From NCBI GenBank assembly GCA_022113835.1, contig JAILWY010000009.1, forward strand, positions 3,013,501 through 3,077,500: 64,000 nt of DNA, written 5' to 3'. This DNA comes from Atopsyche davidsoni (taxonomy: Eukaryota; Arthropoda; Insecta; Trichoptera; Hydrobiosidae). Under the pieces are notes generated by a model. That model was not told the origin of the DNA. It saw only the letters and a list, made by a program, of their open reading frames with translations, and did no database searches. Shown here piece after piece: positions 23,063 to 34,479 of the stretch. Made by a program: the position numbers and the translations under genes. Position 1 is the first letter of the stretch. The number at the start of each line of letters is the position of its first letter.

Positions 23063-26000
23063 GAGTGGTGAGGTGTAATGGACTGTTAGGAACGAACCAA
23101 TAAAAGGAGAATGAGAAAAGTATCGCTGACTGAGCTAAAACATGTTGAAGATAAGGGCTCTGCTATCGAAAAGCGAGAGTCTGATCATTCAGTCATTTTT
23201 TTTTCCAACTTTGTGCAAATGAGCGACTCAAATCGATACCTCGAATCTAAAATAGTACTGAGCTCAATTTGTCCGATGTATCAGTTTTTGATGATAGGGA
23301 AGAATTTTCGTAAAGTGTTGGGAAATTATTGTGTCGAATTTGTACGAAAAACTTAATATTAAATTTGTATGGCAAAGTGAAGGATATCAAATAAAAAAGA
23401 AACTTCGATAGCTATTTTTATTTACAAGATATGAAAGTATAAAACTCGTAGGTGGGATATTTTGGGTTAGTATTTTTAAATTAAAGTTTTCAAAATATTA
23501 TTTATCACAATTAATTTATTCGCAGATCGTTTATAGTATAGTCAGCAGCGGTGGACTCAATGACTGAAATAAACGAAAAAATAAATTAAGATAAAGCATA
23601 ATTAAACATTGCTAAAGTAATTTTATTTACTATATTTGTACTATTTACAATATGCGCTTCGGATACAGTATGTATAATTTTACCTGGTGGAACATTAAAA
23701 AAAAAACCTTTACCATGAGGGCCATTTTTTTTAAATAGTTGTCACCATACAAATAGAAATGCATTTTATGCCTTATAGTAAGATTTTTATTTTTTTTAAT
23801 ATATATATATCAACCTTACAATGTAGTAATGTTTATTTATATGTTTGATTTGTTGAATGTAACTTTGTATTGGTTTCTAAAAAAAAGTTGGTTGGTGTTA
23901 TTAAAAAAAAAACTTTTTTATATTTTGCTTGAAATAATTCTCGTATATTACAATCATTTAAATCAAATGTTCAAATGCCATAGTATTAATGTTATAATGC
24001 CGAAAAAAATTTAGTCAAGTATTTTTTTTTAACAAATGTTACTCACTGCGCTGTAAAGAATTCCAGTATATTACGATCATAAACTTTTATTTTGAAACAA
24101 AAATAAAATATTTATTGCGACACACATTTGCCATCACAATGCTTTATCGCAACGTTTATATACCATCATCATAATGACGAAAAAAAAATTAGAATAATGT
24201 AGAACCGAGAATATCAACTGTACATTATTTATCGTAACGTCTGATTGTCACCGTAATGGCGGAAATAATTTTGTAATTTTCGTTATTTGATGCAAACGTA
24301 AAGTGTATCGTTATTGATGAGCATTGCTTATTGGGGCGAATTCGTTGGCATTTTTCTTTTTTTTCAGAGGTCGGTCGTGCGAGAGAGGCTCCGCCGTTAT
24401 TGGCTGCCTCCGCCCACAGCCTCGGGAGGAAAATTCGATTTATGCAAAATACGAGCTCTGGCAACATTCAGTGCCCACATCTGCGTGAAAACAAAATGAA
24501 ATATCATTTTGAAAACGCAATATGCAAAGCGTATTTAATTAAACCAGTTTTCTTTAGTCAATACATTTTCATGACATATTATTGAGTCCTAAAATCTTGA
24601 AAAAGATTTTTTATTGTTTTTTGAGTTTTCTGACATTTCGGTCCCGCCACTGCATGTCATGTTTTTTTTTTTTTTTTATCCGAATTTTTTTTCTTAAAAG
24701 TACCGGAAGTCTCAAAGTATATCGCAGCACGACAACCAATAGAGAATGAAATCGGTCACAGAAGATTGTAAATAAAATGAACGATATTTCCGGACGCTCT
24801 CCAGTAGGCCATAAAAAAGTTTTTCATTGGAAAAATTAAATATTAATTCGAAGTGACGGTCCAATCTTCGAGTCGCGCTCGGTCATTAAAACTTAGCCCA
24901 AGGGGTTTTTTAATTAAAAACACCCCACACCCTCTCATTCAGCCGGTCTGTCACTCGGGTTTCTGCTCCACTATGCCATCGAATGTAGTAATCAAAATTA
25001 TAACTAGCGAAACAAAAAAAAATGGCACAAGTGTGTAACAAGCAAATTGCTTTTCGACAGATGTATTATTAACAATTCAAATAAATTATAAATGAAGAAT
25101 TTGATTTTGTGAAAACGATTTTATATTCAAAAAAAAAAAAATTCAATGGTTAAAGTTTAAAGACCATTTCACCCGATCGACAACGGAAACAAATTCGACG
25201 CCGGAAATAATTATGAATCGCGCACACTATTGACTTCCCGTATTAAATGTTCCGTAGTATAAAGGAATTCCGAGTCTATTGTAATGCTAAAATGTCAAAA
25301 TAATTATGAATAAATTATGTTTCTGTGGAATTCTCGTCGCGGGCCGCGTATTCCCCGGTGAAAATATAAAATTATATTGTAACGAAGTTTAATTCAAAGT
25401 CATAAACGTCGCGAGCGGAAATTCACACGGCGGCGGAGGAGGTAATGCGAGGAAATGGGGCGAAGCCTCGCCGAATGTGAAAGGGCCTTACAATGCATGA
25501 GGATTCGCCAAGAAAACCATTCTAGACTCCAGCCAACTGGAATCGACGACACATTATATATTTTTAATTATAATTTTCTCTGTTACCCTAACAAAACAGT
25601 TTTTCTAATACCAAACAATGTTTAACGTCAAAATCGAAATTCTATGATAATTATTAACACACTAGAAATACATATGCTACGAAATAATCTACGAACTTCT
25701 ACGACGCAAAGTTAATTAAAACACGCTACACACATTATACTAAATTTACTCTGTTTGTAAATTTATTATTAGTACTAAAATATATTCAAAACTTTGTAAC
25801 TATCATACATACATATAAATGTTATATTTATTAAATTAGGCATGTCCGATTTTTGTAGACTTTAATTAATAAAAACACGAATAAAAGGGCTGTTTCGCGA
25901 TTACTGTGAAGCAATTCAACAGGGCGGCTTTATACGGCAAAAAGTTATAAAAACATAAACAGCTGTGATAAGAAAATACCCAAACTCTTTATCAAAAAAA

Positions 26001-26205
26001 ATCACGTAACAGTCTCAAAGAAGGTCGGTAAAAATACAAATAAATTAAATAAAAACGAAAGACCGACACGATCCGAGAACAAAAATACATGTGGGAGTGA
26101 TGTCACGTAATCGTTTGAGTGTAAAAATAAAACGAAAAATGAAATCTCAAAAAAAAAAAAAAAAAAAAAAAGCAACACATGCGACGTCAAACTAACGCGA
26201 CCCGA
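23063..26205. other. AT-rich intergenic DNA with two small GC patches
   Basis: No exon is recognised. Near 24370-24430 a GC-richer patch contains an inverted CCAAT box (ATTGGCT) and follows CTTTTTTTTCAG, a good acceptor-like string, but no coding match is seen. Near 25340-25500 there is a second patch rich in CpG and GGCGG. Both could be regulatory. Poly-A runs occur near 25130 and 26150. No ORP1 sterol-binding exon was found here on the minus strand. Confidence 0.4.
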
Positions 26206-26512
26206 AATGTGCAGGTGAGAGATGCGGGGGAGAGACACGGACGGAGCGGCGGCCGGGACGGGCACATGGCAGGTGCGAGATCGTTACCGTGAGCGGACAG
26301 GGTGAGGGAAGATCAAGAGCGGTGGCGCTAAAGCGGCAGGGCGACCATCTCGGAGCGCGGCTTTACCGTCGGCTGGGGCGGGACTCGGCCACTGACTGCG
26401 GACGGGGCCGACCCCCCGGCGGCCGCGAGCCCTGGCGCCTGCGCTCGCACCCACCCCACCCGCACCCACCCCGCACCCACCCCACAGCCGCGCTGATTCA
26501 AAACTCAAACTG
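26206..26512. promoter_or_regulatory. CpG island, possible promoter
   Basis: A dense CpG region about 300 bp long with GC boxes (GGGGCGGG) ends in a CACCCACCCC-type minisatellite near 26448-26490. On the plus strand several donor-like strings occur (GTGCAGGTGAGA, CATGGCAGGTGCG, ACAGGGTGAGG); the minus strand is also open. It lies about 1.1 kb past the last visible ORP1-like exon. It could be an internal promoter of that gene, since short ORP1 forms are known in mammals, or of an unseen neighbour. Confidence 0.35.
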
Positions 26513-26516
26513 ATCC

Positions 26517-26805
26517 ATCTTGCAAATCACTAAATATGCATTGGCCTGGGCACATTGGTTCATATGTAGAGTATGAGTGTTAAAAATTCTCAATTAATGG
26601 ATGCGGTTCGTTAATACAATGGTCAATACACCGGCCATGCAAGCCTGGGGATGTGGGTTCAATCCCAAACAAATCACAATGATATTCATCTTCTATGTGT
26701 GAACTAATGTGCCTAATCATATTAGTAATAATATAAGAGTAATAGGTAATAAATACGCACTTGATTGACGTTCAATCCAAAAATTAGACATGCATGTATG
26801 ATGGT
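26517..26805 (+). mobile_element. Family A element, copy A4
   Basis: This is the first unit of a dimer nearly identical to 5300-5860. The core has TTCGTTAATACAATGGTCAA in the A-box region and the B box GGTTCAATCCC intact. The right arm ATCTTCTATGTGTGAACTAA, GCCTAATCATATTAGTAATA is present. The left arm is absent: the copy abuts the GC island directly, so it is truncated or was inserted as a partial copy. Confidence 0.7.
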
Positions 26806-26879
26806 GCGCGTCTTGGCTAAATTAATAGATTTTAAAAATAATATCCAGATTGGATTAAAAACGCTTCACTTGTTACTTT

Positions 26880-27110
26880 GATTAAAAAAGTCCCGTGCTT
26901 GCAAATCACTAAATATTGGTGGGCCTGGGCACATTGGTTCATATGTAGAGTATGATTGTTAAAAATTCTCAATTAATGGATGCGGTTCGTTAATACAATG
27001 GTCACTACGCCGGCCATGCAAGCCTGGGGATGTGGGTTCAATCCCAAACAAATCACGATGATATTCAACTTCTATGTGTGAACTAATGTGTCTAATCATA
27101 TTAGTAAGGA
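26880..27110 (+). mobile_element. Family A element, copy A5 (tandem partner of A4)
   Basis: The unit starts TTGATTAAAAAAGTCCCGTG-CTTGCAAATCAC and repeats the core with the B box GGTTCAATCCC and the right arm ending CTAATCATATTAGTAA. The inter-unit spacer (GGTGCGCGTCTTGGCTAAAT, then ATATCCAGATTGGATTAAAA) matches the spacer at 5580-5660, so the dimer itself is the dispersed unit. Confidence 0.7.
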
Positions 27111-27294
27111 TATAGTTTTAGTTTTTTGTCACACTCAAAATATAAAAAAAAAAAACATCACCTTTCACTCACAAATAGACGTAGGTAATTACAACTAAAC
27201 CTTTTTAAATACGTCACCTACTGGTATCGTTACGTATACGATACTTTATGTTTATGGACAGGCACAAATAGACAGTTAGCTTGTTTTTTGGGTC

Positions 27295-27518
27295 ACAGTA
27301 TCAAATTCACAATGGAGAACGGAAGAAATTGTATAAACATTCTTGTTTTAGGTATCAATATAAACTCCGAAGCTCATCACTTCATCATTTTCAGAAAACC
27401 GTCATATAGCGATAACATCATAAACTCAACGTCGAGACATCGCATGTCTCATAAGCTAGCCATTTTCCACTCACTTGTACACCGGTTATGCATGGTCCCC
27501 TTAGATTCAAATGGTTAG
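27295..27518 (+). pseudogene. Penelope-like reverse-transcriptase fragment
   Basis: A 75-codon plus-strand frame resembles the palm/thumb part of Penelope-like element reverse transcriptases. It shows KFTMENGRNCINILVLGI, where the family has a variant of 'INFLD', then HHFIIFRKPSYSD matching the 'f.iyRKPt.td' signature. S.H..SHKLAIFHSLVHR follows, like the 'S.HP..hK.a....L..R' block. It is truncated on both sides, ends at a TAG and lacks the upstream catalytic YxDD region. Assignment is from remembered family motifs; some LINE relatives share part of the pattern. Confidence 0.6.
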
Positions 27519-27589
27519 CCACTAACAACGGCTATGACCCGTTAAATTAGATCTAAGATCACTTAATAAAGTTATAAAAAATGACAAAC

Positions 27590-30500
27590 CTTGACTTAAA
27601 CAGCATGAATGGCTCGATATCGTTCCTCGCGTTCTTGTACACGTGACCGTCCACCGTCATGATGGTGGAGCACGAGCTGGCAGGGCTGAGGGCGTTTGTG
27701 GCCACGGAGACTTCCTGCGAGCTCGACGATGCGGCGCGGCACCTGGTAGCCCTCCCGGGCTTGGGAGACACCACGGGAGAGCCGTTGGGGGTGACATCTA
27801 AGGAGCTCACTCCCCCGAGGGGACTCAAATTGCCGCCGGATACTATGGTGTCACTGTCTGAATCTGAAAAAAATGTGATGTTAGATATCGTCTGAATAAA
27901 GTTAATCCTAAACTAGATCATATTTTATATAGATATATATTTGACACTATGCAATGACTCAATAGATTTTCTAAAAGTTAAAAGTATTTTTAAACTCAAC
28001 TTTAATACTATCAATATAACTTTTTTTTTTAATAATACTTTTAGTGTGCCAGTATTATTGGCATCTCTATTATTAATAATAATGTAATTGATTGTATGTA
28101 CTAAAAATTTGTTACTGAGGAAAATATCTACCTCTCTCGAATGCATCGTAGAATTCATCGTCTGAATTATCATAAAATCTAGAGGGTCTCTTCTTTTTGC
28201 TGGTGCTCTGTAAATGAAGCATACTAAATGTGCATCTAGGTAATTAAGTGTGACCTATGAATTGTTAAAAATAACAATTTGTTACGCTCTATTTTTTTAT
28301 GCTAAAAATACTTTAAAATTCAGGTGCAAACTAAAGATAGAACAACTGTATGATTGTTTTCCAAATGAAAAATAGTTTGTTTAACAAAATTAATGGTTAA
28401 TTAAGGCACATCGTCTAGTATTGTACTAGTCTCTCAGTGCTAGACGCTGACAGTTACGGTGGTATAATTTTGCTCGGAGACTTTCACAGCAGTAGAGCTC
28501 TAAATCTCTCTCTTGTAATGAGAGAAACAATCATCCAACTGTTGTGTCTTTGAAATACATTGATTATATAATACAAAAAAACTGAAATATTACACTATTA
28601 TAACTTTGGTTTACTAATTATTGATACAGTGTTGGAATATTTTGAACATATTGTTCTTTTGAATATACTTCAACAGTTTTACTGAGATATAATATACAAA
28701 TATTTAAATTGATCTCACTTTAGTTTCTTCAAGCTGCTCTACATAGGACTGTTCTAAATCATGATGCTCCGCTGCCAATACTGCAAGGGCCTCTTCTAAT
28801 ACCCGACAGCGCTCCTGCTCGGCCCTGAGTTTGGCTCCTCGAGACTCGTCAGCCTGTCTCACCAGCGCCGAACAATGGCGTAACGTACTCAGTAAGCGCT
28901 GACCACTCGAGGCTGCATGTTGAAAACGCTGCAAAGATATAACAAAGAGGCATGTTTGGGTCAATAGAAAAGTGTAATTTACACAGACCCCTTACCCCCT
29001 AAGAAGTTCTTAGCTACTAAACCACACCTGAAATTGTCATTTCAACGTGACCATGACTGCATATAATGGGTTCTCACCATGTAAGTAGACTGATGAAGTG
29101 TATTCCCCATGTGGACACTCTTCTCTAACGCAGCCAGTAGTCCTCCACACTCGCCCAGCTGTGACTCTAAGAGGGCTAAGTGGTTAGCAGCTGCAGCAAG
29201 AGCATCTTGCATGCTCCCCAAGGGCCGGCCGTGTTCGTCCTCCATGTCCTCTGTAGCCTCCTCATCGATACTATCCCCATCAGCCCCTCGACTTTGACCC
29301 CACAGATAGTATGCTGAGTAGGATATGTGCTCTTTGAAAGCTGTTAGCCATGCCTGTAATAAAATAAAATTTCTAACTTAACTGAAATAGGGATGACCCT
29401 TAACATGCCTTGTGCATCATTCTCACATTATAGACAGGGATTCTGGAGACATTTTCAAAGGAAAGAAAAATAAGTTGAACAGAATATCTTATTGGTGGTG
29501 TTTCTCACCATCAAATGAAAAGGAAATCTGCAGTATTACATTAATCCACCAAGAATACAAAACTATTCTAGGTCTCTCTAAATTGAATATAGAGATTATT
29601 GAAATATATTTTTTCAAAAACTTGACCATAACTTATTACACAGCTAATTGCTTTGATTTGAACGTGCTACTCACTTGGCGTTGTACACAAGGTGATGGCT
29701 CCGAAGCTTCTGGCATTCTTAGACGATGTGCTGTTCCATCGGAGAAATGAAGAATGAGTAAGGCGGGATCAGAGGGCGCTGGGTCAGCTCGAGCACTGTC
29801 CAGGTACTTCCAATCTCGTCGATTTCCAACCGATCCGCTGTTAGCATCTGCTCGACTGCTGTAGTATGAAAGAACTCCTCTTTGGAGAACAGCCTAAAAA
29901 ATTATTCCTCAATCAGCCTCAAAATAATTAACAACTGATGTTAGTAACATAGCGAAAATATAAAAATAAAATGGATTGTTTGAGTTTTAAATAAATAGGA
30001 ACCTAAACTATTGTGGTGTAGGTACCCTTCATTTCTTTATTCATTTATTAAATACAAATAATTGTTTCAGAAAATAATTCTCAATTAATTATTTTGATGG
30101 GATATATTTGGATTCAAATTCTGTATTCATTTCATTCCGATACTTATATTTTCATTCTGATATAAATTCAAAGATTCATCAAAATACATGTAAGCCTGCC
30201 GTGCGATATCTGAGTGCAAATGTTTTATTTACATGCTTACCCAAACAGTCTTCCAACCAAGAAATCTGGACCGTTTCATAAGTTCTCCCTCGAATCTCGC
30301 AGCTGTTCTTTGAACTTCTCGTAGTGGCCGCACAGATAGGACTTGTCTCATCTGTGAGTCGCGAGCCAAGTCTATTGCCAGCTGACCTGCAAGAAATTTT
30401 TTTTTTCACAAAAAACCATCTTGTGGTTTGTTTTAGCAGACTTGTGTTTAACAGTCAATGCTAGAGGATGTTGAAATAAAATTTTTACTAATTTTGGGGA

Positions 30501-31910
30501 TTATTTATAATGCAAGAACTAATTGTTGTATATTGAAGTAGTGTACCGTTCATATTTCTGACAGTGGAATTTATTCCATTCTGCAGAAGAATAACAGCAG
30601 CCTCGATGTGGCCTCGATATGAGGCACAATGCAGGCAGCTATTCCCCTGGACATCCACACAGTTGATGTTGGGTGGCTGGGAACTCCTCAGCTGCAATTT
30701 AAGTCAGAAAAGTATTGTTCCTCTTCCACTCAAACAATAATACTACTATGCATAAAATAATATTTATTGACTCAATTTTAATCAACAGATTAATTAGATT
30801 TTAATTCTGAAATTTATATTGCATTAAGGTTTTACGATCTCTTACAAAACAGCATAGATTCATTTTCTTCAGACTCAGTTTGTCTTCCTTTTGTGAACAT
30901 AATTCAAATCTTTAATATAAATTATATGTTAGGGCTACAGATATTATATTTTATTATTTTGTTTTAAGACACTCCTTACAATGTCTTTTTTAACTATTCA
31001 ATTGAATATACAATACATTTTCGGCGATTCTCACCAGTTGATTGATGGAATCGACTATGCCTTCTCTAGCTGCAGCCAAAAGCCGCAGCTCTCTTTCACG
31101 GTGTCCATTCTGTTCTGCAGCAACCAGCAGACGTCGAATGTCATTCGTTTTGGAGACATCACGAGGCATGCGACCCTCTCCATTCATAACACATACATCA
31201 GCTCTGTGCCTGAGTAACAGCACCACGAGTTCCTGTTAAAGTATAAAACACAAGAAAGTTAGGTACTTACTCTCACATCTACTTGCTGATCTGCACAACG
31301 AAATTTAATATTATTCTCTCTAGGAGATAACTACTGTGATAAAAACGCATTGCAGATATATTTCTCTATAATACAACCATACAAATTCTAAAGAACTAAA
31401 ACTGTAATATAATTACATCAACCATTGTCATCACTAAACATGAACCCAGTTGTAACATACACAAAATATGACTAGGTACTCAAAAATTACAAAAATATTA
31501 TATTGTTTAAAACAAGTTACCTCACTTCCTATAAAAGCTGCCTTATGCAATGGTGTGTCTCCCGCATCATTGGGGACATCTGCGCCAGCCCCATGCTCCA
31601 ACAGTAATTCTGCCACTCCCACATGTCCAAAGTATGTGGCTAAATGCAATGGGGTCCAACCGAGATTACTCTTAGCTGTACCTGATAATTTATAATTACA
31701 TAATTAATTTTTAAAAATCATCAAAAACTTAATTTTAATTAAAAACAATATATTAATTTTACCTTTACAACTTATATCCAGATTAATTATTAATCCATTT
31801 TGTGAATCATCCAATAAACTTTGTAAAGTAACAACATCACCGTTTCTAGCCGCATAAAAAAGAGTTTCCTGAGGATCCCTCTGAAAGTCATCTTCTGCTT
31901 CGTCTGTCAT
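27590..31910 (-). CDS. ORP1-like oxysterol-binding-protein-related protein, N-terminal ten exons
   Basis: Proteins of this family sense and move sterols at late endosomes. The ankyrin part binds Rab7, PH binds phosphoinositides, FFAT binds ER protein VAP and the ORD carries sterol. Exons (minus): 31763-31910, 31521-31681, 31035-31232, 30547-30691, 30241-30386, 29675-29893, 29078-29353, 28719-28928, 28132-28207, 27590-27863. All are GT-AG with matching phases, giving 617 codons plus 2 bases. Ankyrin repeats span residues ~14-215 (SNLGWTPLHLATYFGH; GDTPLHKAAFIG; NSCLHCASYRGH). PH spans ~250-350 (LMKRSRFLGWKTVW). A helical/coiled-coil part ends AVLAAEHHDLEQS, very close to vertebrate ORP1. FFAT EFYDAFE is at 519-525. 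Exon 10 is Ser-rich and ends at AG|GTTTGT in phase 2. No ORD exon was found, so the 3' half is missing here. The start is the first ATG upstream of the ankyrins. Confidence 0.9.
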
Positions 31911-32690
31911 TATTATTTATGTACTAACACAATGCGGCGAATTTATAAATTGAGCGTACCAGACATCGCTGTATTGTACCAGCTATGTCATTTTAAATAT
32001 TAATACTGCAATCCACTTCATTTACAAATACGGAAGATTTTAAACGGACCCTGCAGGGCGCTGTACTATTCAATATTCATGAAAGATAACAACATAATTT
32101 GACAGATCGCCAGAATCGCTCACCCAAACGTTTACCTTTGCCCAAACGTCACAAAAACCTCGGAGCATAGGACACTGATAAAAATTGGTAAACAGCTGAC
32201 AATGAAAACCATTCGAAGTTTTGACTACGCATTTAACAATAATACAAAATATTTTTAAAGCTTAAATTTCGGCTCCATAAAATCTTATCTGCTAAAATTA
32301 TAAACTATAATTAATTTATGATTTTTTTTCCATTTCATTAAAATCATCGACCTCAAACTTTTACACCTTTTTTTAATAAATAGTAAGTAAATGCAATATA
32401 TTCAGATTATTTTAAAACAATTTCATTGGCAGATTTATTAACTTGAGTTATTTTAAAACAATCAACTGTTAAACTTCAAAGCATACTTCAAAAAACTAAG
32501 GTTTGGTAATTGTAGGTCGAATGCTGAAGTTATAGCCATAGACAATAGATAAAGAACACTCCGATTTATTTATTTTCCTCCAATTAGTTCTTGTTGTCTA
32601 TGGTACTTTCTGTCAACATCAGAACGCAAAAAATATTATTTTTCTAATCCTGAAGTGGCATCGGTTCCAATACTGTGATAAAATCATACG
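31911..32690. promoter_or_regulatory. Shared 0.8-kb head-to-head intergenic region
   Basis: The ORP1-like start codon (31910, minus) and the ZAD gene start (32691, plus) face away from each other across 780 bp, so both promoters must lie here or overlap the 5' ends. The sequence is AT-rich with a modestly GC-richer part at 32030-32170. No canonical TATA box with good spacing was found for either gene, which suggests TATA-less promoters. Confidence 0.5.
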
Positions 32691-34190
32691 ATGGACGAAT
32701 ACAACAAATATTGCCGATTGTGTCTTTATCAATCAGAAGAGTCTGTATCGATATTTGAAGGCGGCAATAATATTTTGGTTGAACTATCTACTTGCCTTTC
32801 AATCGAAATCACCTCAGACGACTTACTTCCGAAGACTATTTGTAATAAATGTGCTAATCTTCTTCATGAATATTACATATTTTTTACAAGAGCTAAATAT
32901 TGCGAAGAAGCTCTAATTTCTTACTTAAAAAACGACGTTTCTCTAGAAAACAATTGGATATCTGAAGATAATCAACAAGCTGTTTCCCAACAGACCATTC
33001 AAAATGATGAGTTGAATTCACCCTGTGAAAGTGAATTTTTGGCTGAGTTTTTAGACGATAGTAATAATTCATTTGATTTGGATCTGTTGACATCAGACTC
33101 AAATGCTTTGAATACTCTTGAGAATCTTGGAGACGAAAATCAAACATCTACCAAAGTAGGAAATAAACTGATAAACAGCGGATTTAAAGTCACTAAAATT
33201 ACCAACTTCAGAAAAAACAACAATCCCAACCCAACTGATGATTGCTATGAAATTCACATGGAAATCGATGTTTTGGACTCGGATTTAGATGTTGTCAATC
33301 AGCTTCTTTCAAAGAAAATACCCATCTCACCCTTACCAGCCCTAAAAAACGCACAGGATGACAATCATCTGGAAAACTACTCCTGCATGTCCTGCAAATC
33401 AGTTTTCAACCATTTTGATTCTCTAGCAGATCATATGGGAAAATGTGATGTTCTATGTCGAACTTGCTTAAAGTGTCGCAAAGTCTTCGAGACAAAAGCC
33501 CAAATGCTCAAACACAAAAGTACCCATAGCAGTATTCATATGTACAATTGTCTCAAGTGCACGAAACAATTCCTAGATCAAGACAGACTCGATCGACACA
33601 TGGAACAATCTCACGGCGACTTCACCTCCGATACCAGCTGCATTTATAGATGCCGAGAATGTGGAAAATTATTTGAAACAAGAGTGGGCTTATATAAACA
33701 TGCTAAGTCTCATGTGAAAACTACTAACACTGTAAAATCGAAGATATTTACATGTGAAGATTGCGGCGATAGTTATTTGAATAAAATGACACTCATTAAT
33801 CATAGAAAGCAACGGCATGGAATTTTCAATACAGTTCCTGTTGTGTTCCGGTGTCGAGCGTGTACTGCTATTTTCCGGGATAAAAAACGACTTTATCGCC
33901 ATGTTCAGAGTATGCATCTCCCTCGTGGTTCTCCGCATTTGTGTGACACATGCGGGAATAGCTTCAACTCTTATAATGCTTTGTCTCGACACGTCTTAAT
34001 ACATGTAGGAAATCAGTTTCAATGTGATATTTGTAGTCGACAGTACATGAATAGAACTTTGTTGGAAAAGCATTTGCTGACGCATAAAGCTGATACTAAA
34101 ATGTGTGAAGTTTGTGGTGTCATTTGTGCCAATGAAGTTCTACTTAATCTTCATTATGAAAAACATTCCAAAAAACCTAATCAAATGTGA
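32691..34190 (+). CDS. ZAD-domain C2H2 zinc-finger protein (nine fingers)
   Basis: This 499-residue intronless frame encodes a likely sequence-specific nuclear DNA-binding factor. Residues 1-80 form a ZAD (zinc-finger-associated domain, a dimerisation module of insect proteins) with the four zinc-binding cysteines at 8, 11, 51 and 54 (YCRLC; TICNKC). An acidic, Asn/Ser-rich linker runs to about residue 228. Nine C2H2-type units follow to the C-terminus: the first, CMSCKSVFNHFDSLADHMGKC, ends in Cys rather than His. Later ones are regular, such as YRCRECGKLFETRVGLYKH. The last (MCEVCG...HYEKH) is slightly irregular. The start is the first ATG and lies right before the ZAD, as is usual. No orthologue is named because ZAD proteins radiate lineage by lineage. 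Stop TGA is at 34188-34190. Confidence 0.95.
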   Translation: MDEYNKYCRLCLYQSEESVSIFEGGNNILVELSTCLSIEITSDDLLPKTICNKCANLLHEYYIFFTRAKYCEEALISYLKNDVSLENNWISEDNQQAVSQQTIQNDELNSPCESEFLAEFLDDSNNSFDLDLLTSDSNALNTLENLGDENQTSTKVGNKLINSGFKVTKITNFRKNNNPNPTDDCYEIHMEIDVLDSDLDVVNQLLSKKIPISPLPALKNAQDDNHLENYSCMSCKSVFNHFDSLADHMGKCDVLCRTCLKCRKVFETKAQMLKHKSTHSSIHMYNCLKCTKQFLDQDRLDRHMEQSHGDFTSDTSCIYRCRECGKLFETRVGLYKHAKSHVKTTNTVKSKIFTCEDCGDSYLNKMTLINHRKQRHGIFNTVPVVFRCRACTAIFRDKKRLYRHVQSMHLPRGSPHLCDTCGNSFNSYNALSRHVLIHVGNQFQCDICSRQYMNRTLLEKHLLTHKADTKMCEVCGVICANEVLLNLHYEKHSKKPNQM

Positions 34191-34196
34191 TTTAGA

Positions 34197-34202
34197 AATA
34201 AA
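34197..34202 (+). terminator. AATAAA polyadenylation signal of the ZAD gene
   Basis: A consensus AATAAA lies seven bases after the TGA stop and is followed by a T-rich stretch (34221-34245). If used, the 3' UTR is only about 20-30 bases. Confidence 0.6.
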
Positions 34203-34299
34203 ACAATATTTTTATATGTTCCAAAATTGTTTTTTTTTTATGAACTCTTGTTATTTGATCATGATTTTTAATTTTAAAGTCATTTAGGCATTTTTTTAC

Positions 34300-34428
34300 C
34301 TCTGCAGGATTCCTCATCAGCAGATTAGCATTCTTGATTTTTAGCTTCCGATAATAAAACCCTCCGTGTTTCAGCTGCTCTTTCTGCAGACCGATGACTT
34401 CTATCCAACCATCACAATTTTGTTCCAT
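34300..34428 (-). CDS. Candidate first coding exon, antisense and downstream of the ZAD gene
   Basis: On the minus strand an ATG at 34428 opens exactly 43 codons (MEQNCDGWIEVIGLQKEQLK onward, ending LLMRNPAE), then a good donor GCAGAG|GTAAAA in phase 0. The frame also stays open upstream of this ATG. The peptide has low AT-codon bias and mixed composition, unlike random AT-rich frames nearby, but I recognise no family. A second nearby ATG with a better context (AAGATGGCGG) opens only nine codons. A following exon was not found; it would have to lie beyond the ZAD gene, which would then sit in an intron. This may be chance. Confidence 0.3.
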
Positions 34429-34479
34429 CAGCCTCCGCCATCTTACATGATTATTTATCACAATTGTATCAATATTTTT

